Source: an uncultured Collinsella sp.
GTDB lineage: Bacteria > Actinomycetota > Coriobacteriia > Coriobacteriales > Coriobacteriaceae
Assembly (NCBI GenBank): GCA_905209455.1
Contig: CAJLTA010000029.1
Span: 1 to 23,441, forward strand
Length of the DNA stretch: 23,441 nucleotides
Direction of reading: 5' to 3'
The notes under the pieces were generated by a model. The model was not told the origin of the DNA, searched no databases, and saw nothing but the letters and a program-made list of their open reading frames with translations. This document shows positions 1 through 7,389 of this stretch, in pieces (the stretch's first letter is position 1; the number at the start of each line of letters is the position of its first letter). The position numbers were made by a program, and so were the translations under genes.

Positions 1-55
1 CGACACGCATAAAAAGCCTCCCATTTCTCATGTCCAAGAAATGGGAGGCAGTTCA
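1..55 (+). mobile_element. Probable right end of an IS3-family insertion sequence (partial)
   Basis: Positions 31-55 begin TGTCCAAGAAATGGG and end GCAGTTCA. This is the layout of the right terminal inverted repeat of IS150-group IS3 elements, whose left ends usually read TGAACTG...TTGGACA. Just upstream, an open frame entering from the window edge ends with Arg-His-Ala and a TAA at 10-12, as expected for the tail of the transposase gene. A perfect 13-bp inverted repeat (16-28 with 37-49, 8-nt loop) spans the last part of the element. It could stop transcription or translation through the end. The A-run at 11-15 would make it a terminator on the minus strand, but no minus-strand gene is seen there. 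The rest of the element and the other end lie outside the window, so the family call rests on the terminal sequence only. Confidence 0.42.
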
Positions 56-136
56 CACATCCGCTTGGGGGCGCTTTCATGTAGTCGTTGGGGGCGTTCT
101 TGAATGACTAGGTTGGAAAAAATCTCAAAAAAGTTC

Positions 137-164
137 TTGCCCTGAGCTGATTCGTCCGTATAAT
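137..164 (+). promoter_or_regulatory. Promoter of the tRNA-Asn pair
   Basis: TTGCCC at 137-142 and a perfect TATAAT at 159-164 are separated by 16 bp. The predicted start, near 171, is about 25 bases before the first tRNA. This is the best sigma-70-type promoter in the window, as expected for a stable RNA operon. Confidence 0.75.
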
Positions 165-194
165 AAACTTCGTTGCTTAAGAGCACGCACCTAT

Positions 195-269
195 TCCTCG
201 GTAGCTCAATGGTAGAGCACGCGGCTGTTAACCGCGCTGTTGTAGGTTCGAGTCCTACCCGGGGAGCCA
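195..269 (+). tRNA. tRNA-Asn (anticodon GTT), copy 1
   Basis: The sequence folds as a complete cloverleaf. The acceptor TCCTCGG (195-201) pairs with CCGGGGA (259-265) with one T-G wobble. The anticodon stem CGCGG/CCGCG encloses the loop CTGTTAA, giving anticodon GTT at 227-229, which reads AAC/AAT (Asn). The T arm is GTAGG-TTCGAGT-CCTAC, followed by discriminator G and an encoded CCA (267-269). It is first of two identical genes and shares a promoter with the second. Confidence 0.96.
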
Positions 270-303
270 GAATTTTTCAGCCCTCTCCGTTGGGCTTTTA
301 TAT

Positions 304-378
304 TCCTCGGTAGCTCAATGGTAGAGCACGCGGCTGTTAACCGCGCTGTTGTAGGTTCGAGTCCTACCCGGGGAGCCA
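304..378 (+). tRNA. tRNA-Asn (anticodon GTT), copy 2
   Basis: This is an exact 75-base repeat of the gene at 195-269, with the same GTT anticodon and encoded CCA. Only 34 bases separate the copies, and the few bases before each copy also match, which points to a recent tandem duplication or gene conversion. Both copies probably come from one transcript ending at the terminator at 385-414. Confidence 0.96.
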
Positions 379-384
379 GGTTGT

Positions 385-414
385 AAAACCCGTCGCTTAT
401 GCGGCGGGTTTTTT
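385..414 (+). terminator. Rho-independent terminator of the tRNA-Asn operon
   Basis: The stem AACCCGTCGC (387-396) pairs with GCGGCGGGTT (401-410) with one wobble and a TTAT loop. It is followed by a run of T through 414, and A residues precede the stem. It lies seven bases after the second tRNA. Confidence 0.9.
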
Positions 415-510
415 CATGCCGCGATCGCCTGGCGCGAACGTTACCGTATCAACATTTCGTGTCGAGGATGTAATCCCACGACCCACCACCTCAACATGGC
501 GCGGTCGTTG

Positions 511-516
511 TAGAAT
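511..516 (+). promoter_or_regulatory. Candidate -10 element for the asp23-like gene
   Basis: TAGAAT at 511-516 lies 57 bases before the GTG start, in the only intergenic space between the tRNA terminator and the gene. No convincing -35 is visible, so this is a weak call. The rest of 415-572 shows no gene; the ribosome binding site AAGGAG is at 561-566. Confidence 0.3.
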
Positions 517-572
517 ATTGCAATGATTGCTCCCACGAGATGGTGCCGTGAGCACCAGATAAGGAGATTCTT

Positions 573-929
573 GTGTCTGAGACCATTAACGGCAGCCTGA
601 GCGTCTCGAACGACGTTATTGCCGATATTGCCGGTTATGCCGCGATGACGTGCTATGGCGTCGTCGGTATGGCCGAACAGCTCCAGGGCGCCGAGAGCGT
701 GCGCCTGCTTGCCGGTCAGCGCCTCCGCAAGGGCGTGCTTGTCTCCGCCGACGAGAACGGCCTTACGGTCGATCTTCACGTCGTGCTCGAGAACGGCGTC
801 AACATGAAGTCCGTCTGCCACAATCTTTCGAGCTCCGTTGCCTTCACCCTGCAGGAAATCGCCCAGATCGATCCCGCCAGCCTTAAGATCGGCATCCACA
901 TCGACGCGCTCAAGAGCCGTCTGAACTAG
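573..929 (+). CDS. Asp23/Gls24 family protein (DUF322, YloU-like)
   Basis: This 118-residue protein has the Asp23/Gls24 fold signature: an N-terminal segment with NDVIADIAGYAAMTCYGVVG, then alternating strands ending LHVVLENGVNMKSVC and a C-terminal KIGIHIDALK. Family members are abundant cytoplasmic or membrane-peripheral proteins tied to envelope stress; the biochemical activity is not settled. The GTG start at 573 is chosen because AAGGAG (561-566) lies 6 bases upstream and the product has the family's usual length. The next gene, FakA-like, starts 27 bases downstream. The same asp23-fakA pair (yloU-yloV) occurs in Firmicutes, so the two are probably co-transcribed and linked to membrane lipid status. 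No truncation is visible. Confidence 0.9.
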   Translation: MSETINGSLSVSNDVIADIAGYAAMTCYGVVGMAEQLQGAESVRLLAGQRLRKGVLVSADENGLTVDLHVVLENGVNMKSVCHNLSSSVAFTLQEIAQIDPASLKIGIHIDALKSRLN

Positions 930-956
930 CATCCGAAAACGGAGATTCAAATACCC

Positions 957-2618
957 ATGATTGCAAAGACCATTCGCACCTGTTTTCCGATCGCTGCGGC
1001 TGCCGTTTCCGACAAGGCCGAGGAGATCAACAAGCTCAACGTCTTCCCCGTACCCGACGGCGACACCGGCACCAACATGTCGCTCACGCTCGCCTCGGTG
1101 ACCAAGGAGCTTTCCGCCCTTCCCGCCGATGCCGATATGGAGGCCATTGCCGGCGCCATTACCCACGGCTCCCTGATGGGTGCCCGCGGCAACTCCGGCG
1201 TCATCACCTCGCAGATCCTGCGTGGCGTGGCCGAGGGTCTCGTCTCTGTCGACGAGCCCATTACGTCCGCCAACATCGCCTTCGCTTTCCGTCGCGCCGT
1301 CAAGGTCGCCTTCCAGGCCGTTCGCAAGCCCATCGAGGGCACGATCCTCACGGTCCTGCGCGATGTCTCGACCAAGGCCGACGAGTGCGAAAAGAAGAAG
1401 TTCTCGGCCGAGGACGCGCTCGATGCCATCGTCGTCGAGGCCTACCAGTCCGTCGCCCGCACGCCCGACCTGCTGCCCGTTCTGAAGGAGAACGGCGTGG
1501 TCGACTCCGGCGCCTTTGGCTTTGCCATCTTCCTTGAGAACTTTGTTGCCGCCGCGCTTGGCCGCAGCACCGTTGTCGAGGATTTCTCCGCCACCTTTGA
1601 TTCCGCCGGCTCTGCCCGCGACGCGGCCCTTGGTCGCGTTGAGATCGAGGCCAACGACGACTGGGAGGGCTCGGAGTTCCGCTACTGCAACGAGTTCCTC
1701 TTTAAGGCCGACGCCCCGTTTGACGAGGACGAGTGCCTTAAGTTCCTGGGCTCCATGGGCGACTGCGAGCTGCTCGTGGGTGCCTACCCCGACTACAAGA
1801 TCCACGTGCACTCCAACACCCCCAACCTGGTGCTCGAGCACATGCTGCAGCTTGGTCAGATCTACGAGGTCTTTATCCACAACATGGAGATGGAGGCCCA
1901 CGACCGTACCGCCAAGATTCATGAGGACCAGGAGAAGGCCGCCGAGCCCGCCAAGGCGTTGGGCTTTGTCGCCGTTGCCGCCGGTTCGGGCGAGGCCGAC
2001 ATCCTCAAGTCCCTCGGTGTCGACGTGATCGTCTCGGGTGGCCAGACCATGAACCCCTCGACTGCCGACCTGCTGGGCGCGGTGGACCAGGTCAACGCGA
2101 CCTCGGTCATCATCCTGCCCAATAACGGCAACATCCGCATGGCTGCCGAGGCTGCTGCCTCTGCCTGCACCGACAAGAAGGTCGCCGTCGTTCCTACCAA
2201 GACCGTTCCGCAGGCGTTCTCCGCGCTGTTCGCGGTCCTGCCCGATTCCGAGCTCGAGGACGCCGTCGCCGCCATGGTCGACGCCATCAGCGAGGTTCGC
2301 GATGGCGAGGTCACCCGTGCCGTGCGCGATTCCAGCGCCTCTGACGGCTCTCCGATTCACTCCGGCGACGTCATGGGTATCATCGCTGGCTCCATCGACG
2401 TGGTCGGCTCCGATGTGAAACAGGTCACGCTCGACTGCATCAACCGCATGCAGGAGGAAGAGGAGGGCGACGCGCTGACGATTCTGGCCGGCGAGGAGCT
2501 GTCCGATGAGGCCTTCCAGGAGATCGTCGACGCCATCGAGGAGGCTCAGCCCGACCTGGAGATTGATGCCCATCGTGGCGAGCAGCCGCTCTATCCCGTG
2601 ATCTTCTCGATCGAGTAG
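957..2618 (+). CDS. fakA: FakA-like fatty acid kinase, DAK2 domain protein (YloV family)
   Basis: The 553-residue protein has the three-part FakA layout. An N-terminal DAK2 domain contains FPVPDGDTGTNM at 30-41, where D34 and D36 match the Mg/ATP-binding aspartates, followed by GARGNSGVITSQ. A middle domain has a Cys (RYCNEF) and an HVH motif (KIHVHSNTP), corresponding to the zinc site of FakA. The C-terminal DegV-like domain follows. FakA phosphorylates fatty acids presented by FakB partners, and the acyl-phosphate feeds PlsX/PlsY phospholipid synthesis. No FakB is in this window, but plsX and acpP are 5 kb downstream in the same direction. The ATG at 957 gives the expected N-terminus, although the Shine-Dalgarno sequence is weak. 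The kinase name rests on family membership. Confidence 0.85.
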   Translation: MIAKTIRTCFPIAAAAVSDKAEEINKLNVFPVPDGDTGTNMSLTLASVTKELSALPADADMEAIAGAITHGSLMGARGNSGVITSQILRGVAEGLVSVDEPITSANIAFAFRRAVKVAFQAVRKPIEGTILTVLRDVSTKADECEKKKFSAEDALDAIVVEAYQSVARTPDLLPVLKENGVVDSGAFGFAIFLENFVAAALGRSTVVEDFSATFDSAGSARDAALGRVEIEANDDWEGSEFRYCNEFLFKADAPFDEDECLKFLGSMGDCELLVGAYPDYKIHVHSNTPNLVLEHMLQLGQIYEVFIHNMEMEAHDRTAKIHEDQEKAAEPAKALGFVAVAAGSGEADILKSLGVDVIVSGGQTMNPSTADLLGAVDQVNATSVIILPNNGNIRMAAEAAASACTDKKVAVVPTKTVPQAFSALFAVLPDSELEDAVAAMVDAISEVRDGEVTRAVRDSSASDGSPIHSGDVMGIIAGSIDVVGSDVKQVTLDCINRMQEEEEGDALTILAGEELSDEAFQEIVDAIEEAQPDLEIDAHRGEQPLYPVIFSIE

Positions 2619-2628
2619 GCATCTGCCC

Positions 2629-4806
2629 ATGTCCGAGCTGTGCTCCGTGCCGCGCGTCTCGGAGCGCTTTGCCCAGGGCAATGCGCTCGACGAGGATATC
2701 GCGCGACTCAAATATGTTTCGGGTAAACGTGAGGAGGCCCTTCGCCGTCTGGGAATTCAGACGGTGGGGGACCTCCTTCTCCATATCCCTCATCGATACC
2801 TGGACTTTACGCGCTCCTGGTCCATCGAGATGGCGCCCATCGGTACCGTGTGCACGATCGTCGCCACGGTTGACCGTATCGTCCAAAAGCAGCCCCGTCC
2901 GCGTATGCAGGTGACCGAGGTCTCGCTGGTGGACGAGACGGGCGTGCTGCAAGTCGCCTTTTTCCGTCAGCCCTGGATTGCCCAGCAGTTTAAGCAGGGA
3001 GACCGTCTGGCTGTGATGGGTAAGGTCGAGTTTGCCTACGGCTTTAAGCAGATGGCCTCGCCGCATTTCGAAAAGCTCGAGGACGGACGTGCCGCGGGCA
3101 CCATTCTGCCGGTCCATTACGTGAGTGATGGCGTGAGTCAGGCGTGGATGCGCCGCATCGTAAGCGGCGCGCTTGAGGTTGTCGGCAATCCCTTCGACCC
3201 GATTCCCGCACGCTTACGCGTCAAGCGCCGCCTGATGAGCAATGCCCGTGCGCTGCGCTCGATTCACTTTCCCTCGAGTATGGCCGAGCGCGATATCGCG
3301 CGGCGGCGTCTTGCCTACGAGGAGTGTCTCTGCTTGCAGCTCGCGCTTCGCCTGCGCAACGATGGCAGTATGGTCGACGTAGCGCCTTATACACATGCCG
3401 CGGGCGAGCACCTGGCAGCGCTCAGGGAAGCCCTGCCGTTTTCGCTGAGTGACGAGCAGGAGGCCGCATTCCAAGACATCCTGCACGACATGTGCGATGG
3501 CGGGCGCGTGATGAACCGCCTGCTGCTGGGCGACGTCGGTACCGGCAAGACGGCCGTCGCCGCCTGCGCGCTGGCCGTCGCGGCCGATTCGGGTACTCAG
3601 TCCTGCGTTATGGCGCCTACGGGCGTGCTGGCGCGCCAATATGCCGACAAGACCGGCCCCTTGCTCTCGCAGGCCGGCATGTCCTGGGCGCTCCTGACGG
3701 GTGCCACGCCGGCGGCCGAGCGTGAGCAGATCCATGCGCAACTGGAATCGGGCGAGCTCGACGTCCTCTTTGGTACCCACGCGGTTCTTTCGGATGACGT
3801 GGCGTTTAAGCATCTGTCGCTTGTCGTCATCGACGAGCAGCACCGCTTTGGTGTGGGCCAGCGCAATGCCCTGCGTGCCAAGGGGCCGGGTGCCGACCTG
3901 CTCGTTATGACGGCCACGCCGATCCCGCGCACGTTGGCGCTCTCGGTCTACGGCGACCTGGACACGAGCATCATCCGCCATCGGCCTGTTCCGGGGGCGG
4001 GCGTTACGACGCGCGTGCTTACCGAGTCGAGCCGCGACCTTGCCTACGGCGCAATTCGCGAGGCTCACGAAAAGGGCCAGCAGGCTTACGTGATCTGCCC
4101 GCTTGTGGAGCCGATTGACTCGGCCGATGAGCTGGAAGACGTACCCGGTATCACCCGCGACGACGAAGGCCGCGTAACCGTGCCTGTACCGCTGCACGAT
4201 ACGGCAACCGAGCTCGACCGACTGCGCCTGGCCCTGCCGGGACTTATCATCGAACGCCTTCACGGCCGCATGCCGGCGGGGGAGAAGAACCGCGTGATCG
4301 ATGCCTTCAAGCGCGGCGAGATCGACGTGCTCGTCTCGACCACGGTGGTCGAGGTAGGCGTCGACGTGCCCAACGCCACCGTCATGGTCATCGAGAACGG
4401 TGAGCGCTTTGGCTTGGCGGCCCTGCACCAGCTGCGCGGTCGCGTGGGCCGCGGCAGCGTGTCGGGCACTTGCCTGGTCATGACGCACTCCAAGGGCAAT
4501 GGCGGCGCGTCGGCGGCACAAGACCGTCTCCAGTCGCTCGAAAAGACCTCTGACGGCTTTGCGCTCGCCCAGATGGACCTGCGCCTGCGCCACGAGGGCG
4601 AGATTCTGGGCTACCGCCAGCACGGCGGCGTGACCCTGCGCTTTGTGGACCTGGACGCCGACGAGGATCTTATCGAATGGGCCCATTTGGACGCTGTCGA
4701 GCTCTTGCGGTATGCTTGCAACCTTGACTCCGTGGCGACGCGCCCCTTGCGCGACGCGGTCGCCATGCGTTATCGACATATCTTTAAGGAGGTCAGCGGA
4801 GGATGA
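2629..4806 (+). CDS. recG: ATP-dependent DNA helicase RecG
   Basis: RecG remodels stalled replication forks and Holliday junctions. The 725-residue product is slightly longer than the usual ~690. The N-terminal helical segment LRRLGIQTVGDLLLHIPHRY leads into the OB-fold wedge domain (about 60-160). Helicase motifs follow: Walker A GDVGTGKT (301-308), the family-typical DEQH box (402-405) in VVIDEQHRFGVGQR, TATPIPRT, VSTTVVEVGVDVP and LRGRVGRG (604-609). All key residues are present. The ATG at 2629 lies only 10 bases after fakA and has a poor Shine-Dalgarno sequence, so translation may be coupled to fakA. The stop overlaps the rsmD start in ATGA. RecG follows the FakA-like gene in many Firmicutes too. 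Confidence 0.96.
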   Translation: MSELCSVPRVSERFAQGNALDEDIARLKYVSGKREEALRRLGIQTVGDLLLHIPHRYLDFTRSWSIEMAPIGTVCTIVATVDRIVQKQPRPRMQVTEVSLVDETGVLQVAFFRQPWIAQQFKQGDRLAVMGKVEFAYGFKQMASPHFEKLEDGRAAGTILPVHYVSDGVSQAWMRRIVSGALEVVGNPFDPIPARLRVKRRLMSNARALRSIHFPSSMAERDIARRRLAYEECLCLQLALRLRNDGSMVDVAPYTHAAGEHLAALREALPFSLSDEQEAAFQDILHDMCDGGRVMNRLLLGDVGTGKTAVAACALAVAADSGTQSCVMAPTGVLARQYADKTGPLLSQAGMSWALLTGATPAAEREQIHAQLESGELDVLFGTHAVLSDDVAFKHLSLVVIDEQHRFGVGQRNALRAKGPGADLLVMTATPIPRTLALSVYGDLDTSIIRHRPVPGAGVTTRVLTESSRDLAYGAIREAHEKGQQAYVICPLVEPIDSADELEDVPGITRDDEGRVTVPVPLHDTATELDRLRLALPGLIIERLHGRMPAGEKNRVIDAFKRGEIDVLVSTTVVEVGVDVPNATVMVIENGERFGLAALHQLRGRVGRGSVSGTCLVMTHSKGNGGASAAQDRLQSLEKTSDGFALAQMDLRLRHEGEILGYRQHGGVTLRFVDLDADEDLIEWAHLDAVELLRYACNLDSVATRPLRDAVAMRYRHIFKEVSGG

Positions 4807-5447
4807 GAATCATCGGCGGTGAATGGCGTGGCCGCAAGATCGAAGAGCCGCGTGGGCGCGATGTCACCCGTCCCACGACCGATCGCGTGCGCGAGGCATG
4901 CGCGTCCATGGTCATGTCGGCGTTCGACTTCGATCTGGACGAAGTCCGCGTGCTGGACGCCTTTGGCGGCTCCGGCGCCCTGGGAATCGAGATGCTCTCG
5001 CGTGGCGCCCGCTCGCTCACCACGTTCGAGATCGATCGCAATGCCGCCCGTCTGATCACCAAGAATATCGTGTCGCTGTGCCGCGACCGCTCGCGTTGGC
5101 GTGTCGTTACCGGCGATGTGCTGGCGAGCGCCTCGCGCGGCCGTGTGCCGGGTGGTCCCTTTGATCTGATCTTGCTCGACCCGCCCTATGCCTTTGGCGC
5201 CGAGCCGGTCGAGGAGCTGCTGCAAAATCTTTCCCAGCAGGGACTGCTGGCGCCCGGGGCCTTTGCCCTTTTTGAGCATGCCGCAGCCGATGCAGGTGCT
5301 CAACCGGCTTGTTTTAAGACCGTGCGAGAGAAGCGCTACGGCATTACCTCGGTTGACTTGCTGCGCTGGGTGGCCGAGGACGAGAACGACCATGCTGACG
5401 AGAACGAAAATGACGAGGATGTGCCTTCGGAGGACACCCATGAATGA
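4803..5447 (+). CDS. rsmD: 16S rRNA (guanine(966)-N2)-methyltransferase RsmD
   Basis: This enzyme methylates G966 of 16S rRNA using S-adenosylmethionine. The N-terminus MRIIGGEWRGRKI is family-typical. The SAM-binding loop is DAFGGSGALGIEML (from residue 52), and the catalytic DPPY is at 126-129 in LILLDPPYAFG. The 214 residues include a highly acidic C-terminal tail after the methyltransferase core, rich in Asp, Glu and Asn, that most RsmD proteins lack. The start overlaps the recG stop (ATGA, 4803-4806), with GGAGG just upstream. The 3' end overlaps coaD by 8 bases. The pairing of rsmD with coaD is widely conserved in bacteria. Confidence 0.94.
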   Translation: MRIIGGEWRGRKIEEPRGRDVTRPTTDRVREACASMVMSAFDFDLDEVRVLDAFGGSGALGIEMLSRGARSLTTFEIDRNAARLITKNIVSLCRDRSRWRVVTGDVLASASRGRVPGGPFDLILLDPPYAFGAEPVEELLQNLSQQGLLAPGAFALFEHAAADAGAQPACFKTVREKRYGITSVDLLRWVAEDENDHADENENDEDVPSEDTHE

Positions 5448-5937
5448 CACCATCAACCGCGTAATCGTCCCGGGCACCTTCGATCCCATCACCTTTGGCC
5501 ATATCGACGTGATCCGCCGAGCTCGCCGTATCTTTCCCAGCGTGATCGTCGCCGTGGCCGAATCGCAGGGTAAAAACGGCGTGGGTACCACCTTTATCCT
5601 CGACGAGCGCGTGGCGCTGGCCCGCGAGGCCCTCGGTGATTTGGACGGCGTCGAGGTACTGCCCTTCACCGGCCTGCTGGTCGACTTTGCACGTGAACAG
5701 AGGGCGGGTGCCGTCGTTAAGGGTCTGCGCGCCATGACCGACTTTGAGTACGAGTTGCAGCAGGCCGACCTCAACTATCGCCTGGATAGCGAGCTGGAGT
5801 CCATCTTTGTCATGAGTGCTCCGCAGTACGGCTATATCTCGAGTTCGGTGGTGCGCCAGATCGCGTCGCTTGGCAGCGATGTGTCGACGTTTGTGCCGCC
5901 CAACGTGGTCGAAGCACTCAAACATCGCTTTTCGTGA
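5440..5937 (+). CDS. coaD: Phosphopantetheine adenylyltransferase CoaD
   Basis: CoaD carries out the penultimate step of coenzyme A synthesis, adenylating 4'-phosphopantetheine to dephospho-CoA. The 165-residue protein has the nucleotidyltransferase motif GTFDPITFGH (T18-x-G20-H21) and the C-terminal ISSSVVRQ (133-140), which matches the ATP-binding loop. The frame stays open upstream inside rsmD, but the ATG at 5440 is chosen because it gives the normal N-terminus. CGGAGGA (5429-5435) precedes it. The start overlaps the end of rsmD by 8 bases, suggesting translational coupling. Its product is needed for the 4'-phosphopantetheine arm of the AcpP encoded downstream. Confidence 0.95.
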   Translation: MNDTINRVIVPGTFDPITFGHIDVIRRARRIFPSVIVAVAESQGKNGVGTTFILDERVALAREALGDLDGVEVLPFTGLLVDFAREQRAGAVVKGLRAMTDFEYELQQADLNYRLDSELESIFVMSAPQYGYISSSVVRQIASLGSDVSTFVPPNVVEALKHRFS

Positions 5938-5940
5938 CGT

Positions 5941-5970
5941 TTTTTATTGCCTGGTGGCATGTGGTAAACT
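5941..5970 (+). promoter_or_regulatory. Candidate extended -10 promoter for the coiled-coil gene
   Basis: TAAACT at 5965-5970 is preceded by TGG, giving an extended -10 (TGTGGTAAACT). A T-rich hexamer at 5941-5946 could act as a poor -35 with an 18-bp spacer. It sits in the 68-base gap after coaD, so a new transcription unit may start here. Confidence 0.45.
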
Positions 5971-6005
5971 AACACGATGATATGTTACCTATGAAAGGAG
6001 ACCGG

Positions 6006-6503
6006 ATGCCGGGCGAGAATTTTCCTGGCGACAGGATCGTGAGTCTTGTCGACGAGCTCGAGGGGCTCATCGAAGAGGCTAAGACGCCGTTCGGCAAGAA
6101 CGCCCAGATGAAGGTTATCGACGCCGACGTCTTCTTTAACATCCTCGATGAGATCCGCATGAGCTATCCCGAGGAGTGGCAGAAGTCCCGCCGTATCCTC
6201 AAAGAGCGCGAGGAGCTTATGGCCTCCGCCGCCGCCCAGGCCGATTCCATCATTGCCGATGCTCAGCAGCAGGCGCTCACCATTGCCGGTGAGCAGGAGA
6301 TCGTCCGCTTAGCCCAGCAGCAGGCCGACGACATCCGCGACCGTGCCCAGCAGTACGAGCGCGAGACGCGTTATGCCGCCGAGGATTACGCCGAGCAGGT
6401 TTTTACGCACCTCGAGGAGAACCTTAAGAGTCTGACCGGCACCGTCACTCGTTGCCGTCAGCAGCTCAACGAGGGCGCCGCCCAGCAGAACGGTCAGTGG
6501 TAA
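6006..6503 (+). CDS. DivIVA/SepIVA-like coiled-coil protein
   Basis: The 165-residue protein has a short N-terminal segment (VDELEGLIEEAKTPFG and VIDADVFFNILDEIR). A long, heptad-like helical region rich in Ala, Gln and Glu runs from about 60 to 155, and there is no membrane segment or nucleotide-binding motif. Such proteins are often labelled ATPase or cell division initiation protein without good reason. The genomic position, after rsmD-coaD and directly before DUF177, matches SepIVA of mycobacteria, a DivIVA-like septation factor. I infer a role in cell division or envelope growth. The ATG at 6006 is preferred over the in-frame ATG at 5982 because AAAGGAG (5994-6000) lies 5 bases before it. 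The stop overlaps the next start (TAATG). Confidence 0.7.
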   Translation: MPGENFPGDRIVSLVDELEGLIEEAKTPFGKNAQMKVIDADVFFNILDEIRMSYPEEWQKSRRILKEREELMASAAAQADSIIADAQQQALTIAGEQEIVRLAQQQADDIRDRAQQYERETRYAAEDYAEQVFTHLEENLKSLTGTVTRCRQQLNEGAAQQNGQW

Positions 6504-7057
6504 TGGCTGAGTTCCCGAGCGTAACCGTCGATCTTTCCGAGCAGCTCGAGTTTCCCGGAGACTCTTATCCGCTGACCGGCAAGGTCGATGTCGCCACCTA
6601 CACGGTGGGCGAGAAGGAGTACCAGCTGCAGGACGGCATTTCCTACGACGTGGTCTTTACCAACGCCGGTACCGGTGTTCTGCTTTCGGGCATGGTCCGC
6701 GCTCACGCCACCGGCGAGTGCGATCGCTGCCTGGAGCCCGCATCGTTTGATATCGCAGGCGAGATCGAGGAGTTCTACCTCTTTAACGAGCCCGAGGACC
6801 CCGAGGCCTACGAAGACGGCTACGAGTTGCTGGGCGAGGATCGCATTGTCGATCTGGGCGAGCCCATCAACGACGCGGTCGTCATGGACACGCCGTTCGT
6901 TGTCCTGTGCAAGCCCGATTGCCGCGGCCTTTGCCCCACCTGTGGCATCAATCTCAACGTCGAGCAATGCGATTGCGCCGCCAAGGCGGAGGCCGAATGG
7001 GCCGCTGCCACGGAAAATCCATTTGCAGCATTAAAGAATCTCAAGCTTGACGAGTAA
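6503..7057 (+). CDS. DUF177 (YceD-like) protein
   Basis: This 184-residue protein belongs to the DUF177/YceD family, which almost always sits before rpmF. Family work in plants and bacteria links it to 23S rRNA accumulation or 50S assembly. It carries a CDRC pair in the middle and a C-terminal cysteine cluster CKPDCRGLCPTCG followed by CDC, likely zinc binding, as in other Gram-positive members. The ATG at 6503 shares one base with the upstream stop (TAATG), so translation is probably coupled to the coiled-coil gene. The longer open frame upstream is inside the previous gene and is rejected. rpmF follows 64 bases later. Confidence 0.87.
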   Translation: MAEFPSVTVDLSEQLEFPGDSYPLTGKVDVATYTVGEKEYQLQDGISYDVVFTNAGTGVLLSGMVRAHATGECDRCLEPASFDIAGEIEEFYLFNEPEDPEAYEDGYELLGEDRIVDLGEPINDAVVMDTPFVVLCKPDCRGLCPTCGINLNVEQCDCAAKAEAEWAAATENPFAALKNLKLDE

Positions 7058-7060
7058 AAC

Positions 7061-7071
7061 TGTGGTAGTAT
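7061..7071 (+). promoter_or_regulatory. Candidate extended -10 element for rpmF
   Basis: TGTGGTAGTAT at 7061-7071 contains TGG directly before TAGTAT, the same form as the element at 5961-5970. A TTGACG at 7047-7052 would be too close (13 bp) to serve as a standard -35. It lies in the 64-base gap between DUF177 and rpmF. Confidence 0.35.
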
Positions 7072-7121
7072 CGCTACTTGCGCGTAATCGCCACACTGGA
7101 TAGTTCATAAGGAAGGTCACT

Positions 7122-7301
7122 ATGCCCGTACCTAAACAAAAGCAGGGTCGTATCCGCACCCATACCCGTCGTTCCGCCAACATGAAGATCTCGGCTGCGG
7201 CTCAGTCCACGTGCCCCCGTTGCGGCGCTGTTAAGCTCCCGCACCACGTGTGCCCCAGCTGCGGTTTCTACAAGGACCGCGAGGTTATCGTTACCGAGTA
7301 A
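7122..7301 (+). CDS. rpmF: 50S ribosomal protein L32
   Basis: The 59-residue protein starts MPVPKQKQGRIRTHTRRS and has the basic N-terminal arm of L32. A zinc ribbon with two CxxC pairs follows (CPRC at 31-34, CPSC at 44-47), so this is the zinc-binding C+ form. It is a structural component of the large ribosomal subunit. AAGGAAGG at 7109-7116 is the ribosome binding site for the ATG at 7122. The order DUF177-rpmF-plsX is one of the most conserved in bacteria. A terminator follows. Confidence 0.96.
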   Translation: MPVPKQKQGRIRTHTRRSANMKISAAAQSTCPRCGAVKLPHHVCPSCGFYKDREVIVTE

Positions 7302-7341
7302 CTGTATACTCTGGATACGATGCCGTTCCAACTGGAACCAC

Positions 7342-7371
7342 AATGGCCGGCTCAATGAGTCGGCCATTTTT
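7342..7371 (+). terminator. Rho-independent terminator after rpmF
   Basis: AATGGCCG (7342-7349) pairs with CGGCCATT (7361-7368). The stem continues inward through a G-T pair and CTC/GAG, leaving a tiny loop, and ends in five T (7367-7371). It lies only 19 bases before the plsX start, so it probably attenuates rather than fully isolates plsX. Confidence 0.8.
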
Positions 7372-7389
7372 GTATAAGGAGCATATGAA

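Noticed and set aside
441..2711. Long open frame of 756 codons on the minus strand opposite the asp23 and fakA genes
   Set aside because: It lies antisense to well-recognised genes, has no family resemblance, and its His/Gly/Asp/Val-rich composition is what a GC-rich coding strand gives in reverse. The same applies to the long minus frames at 3214-4779, 7291-8859, 11933-13003, 13967-15946, 16492-17727 and 20367-22526.
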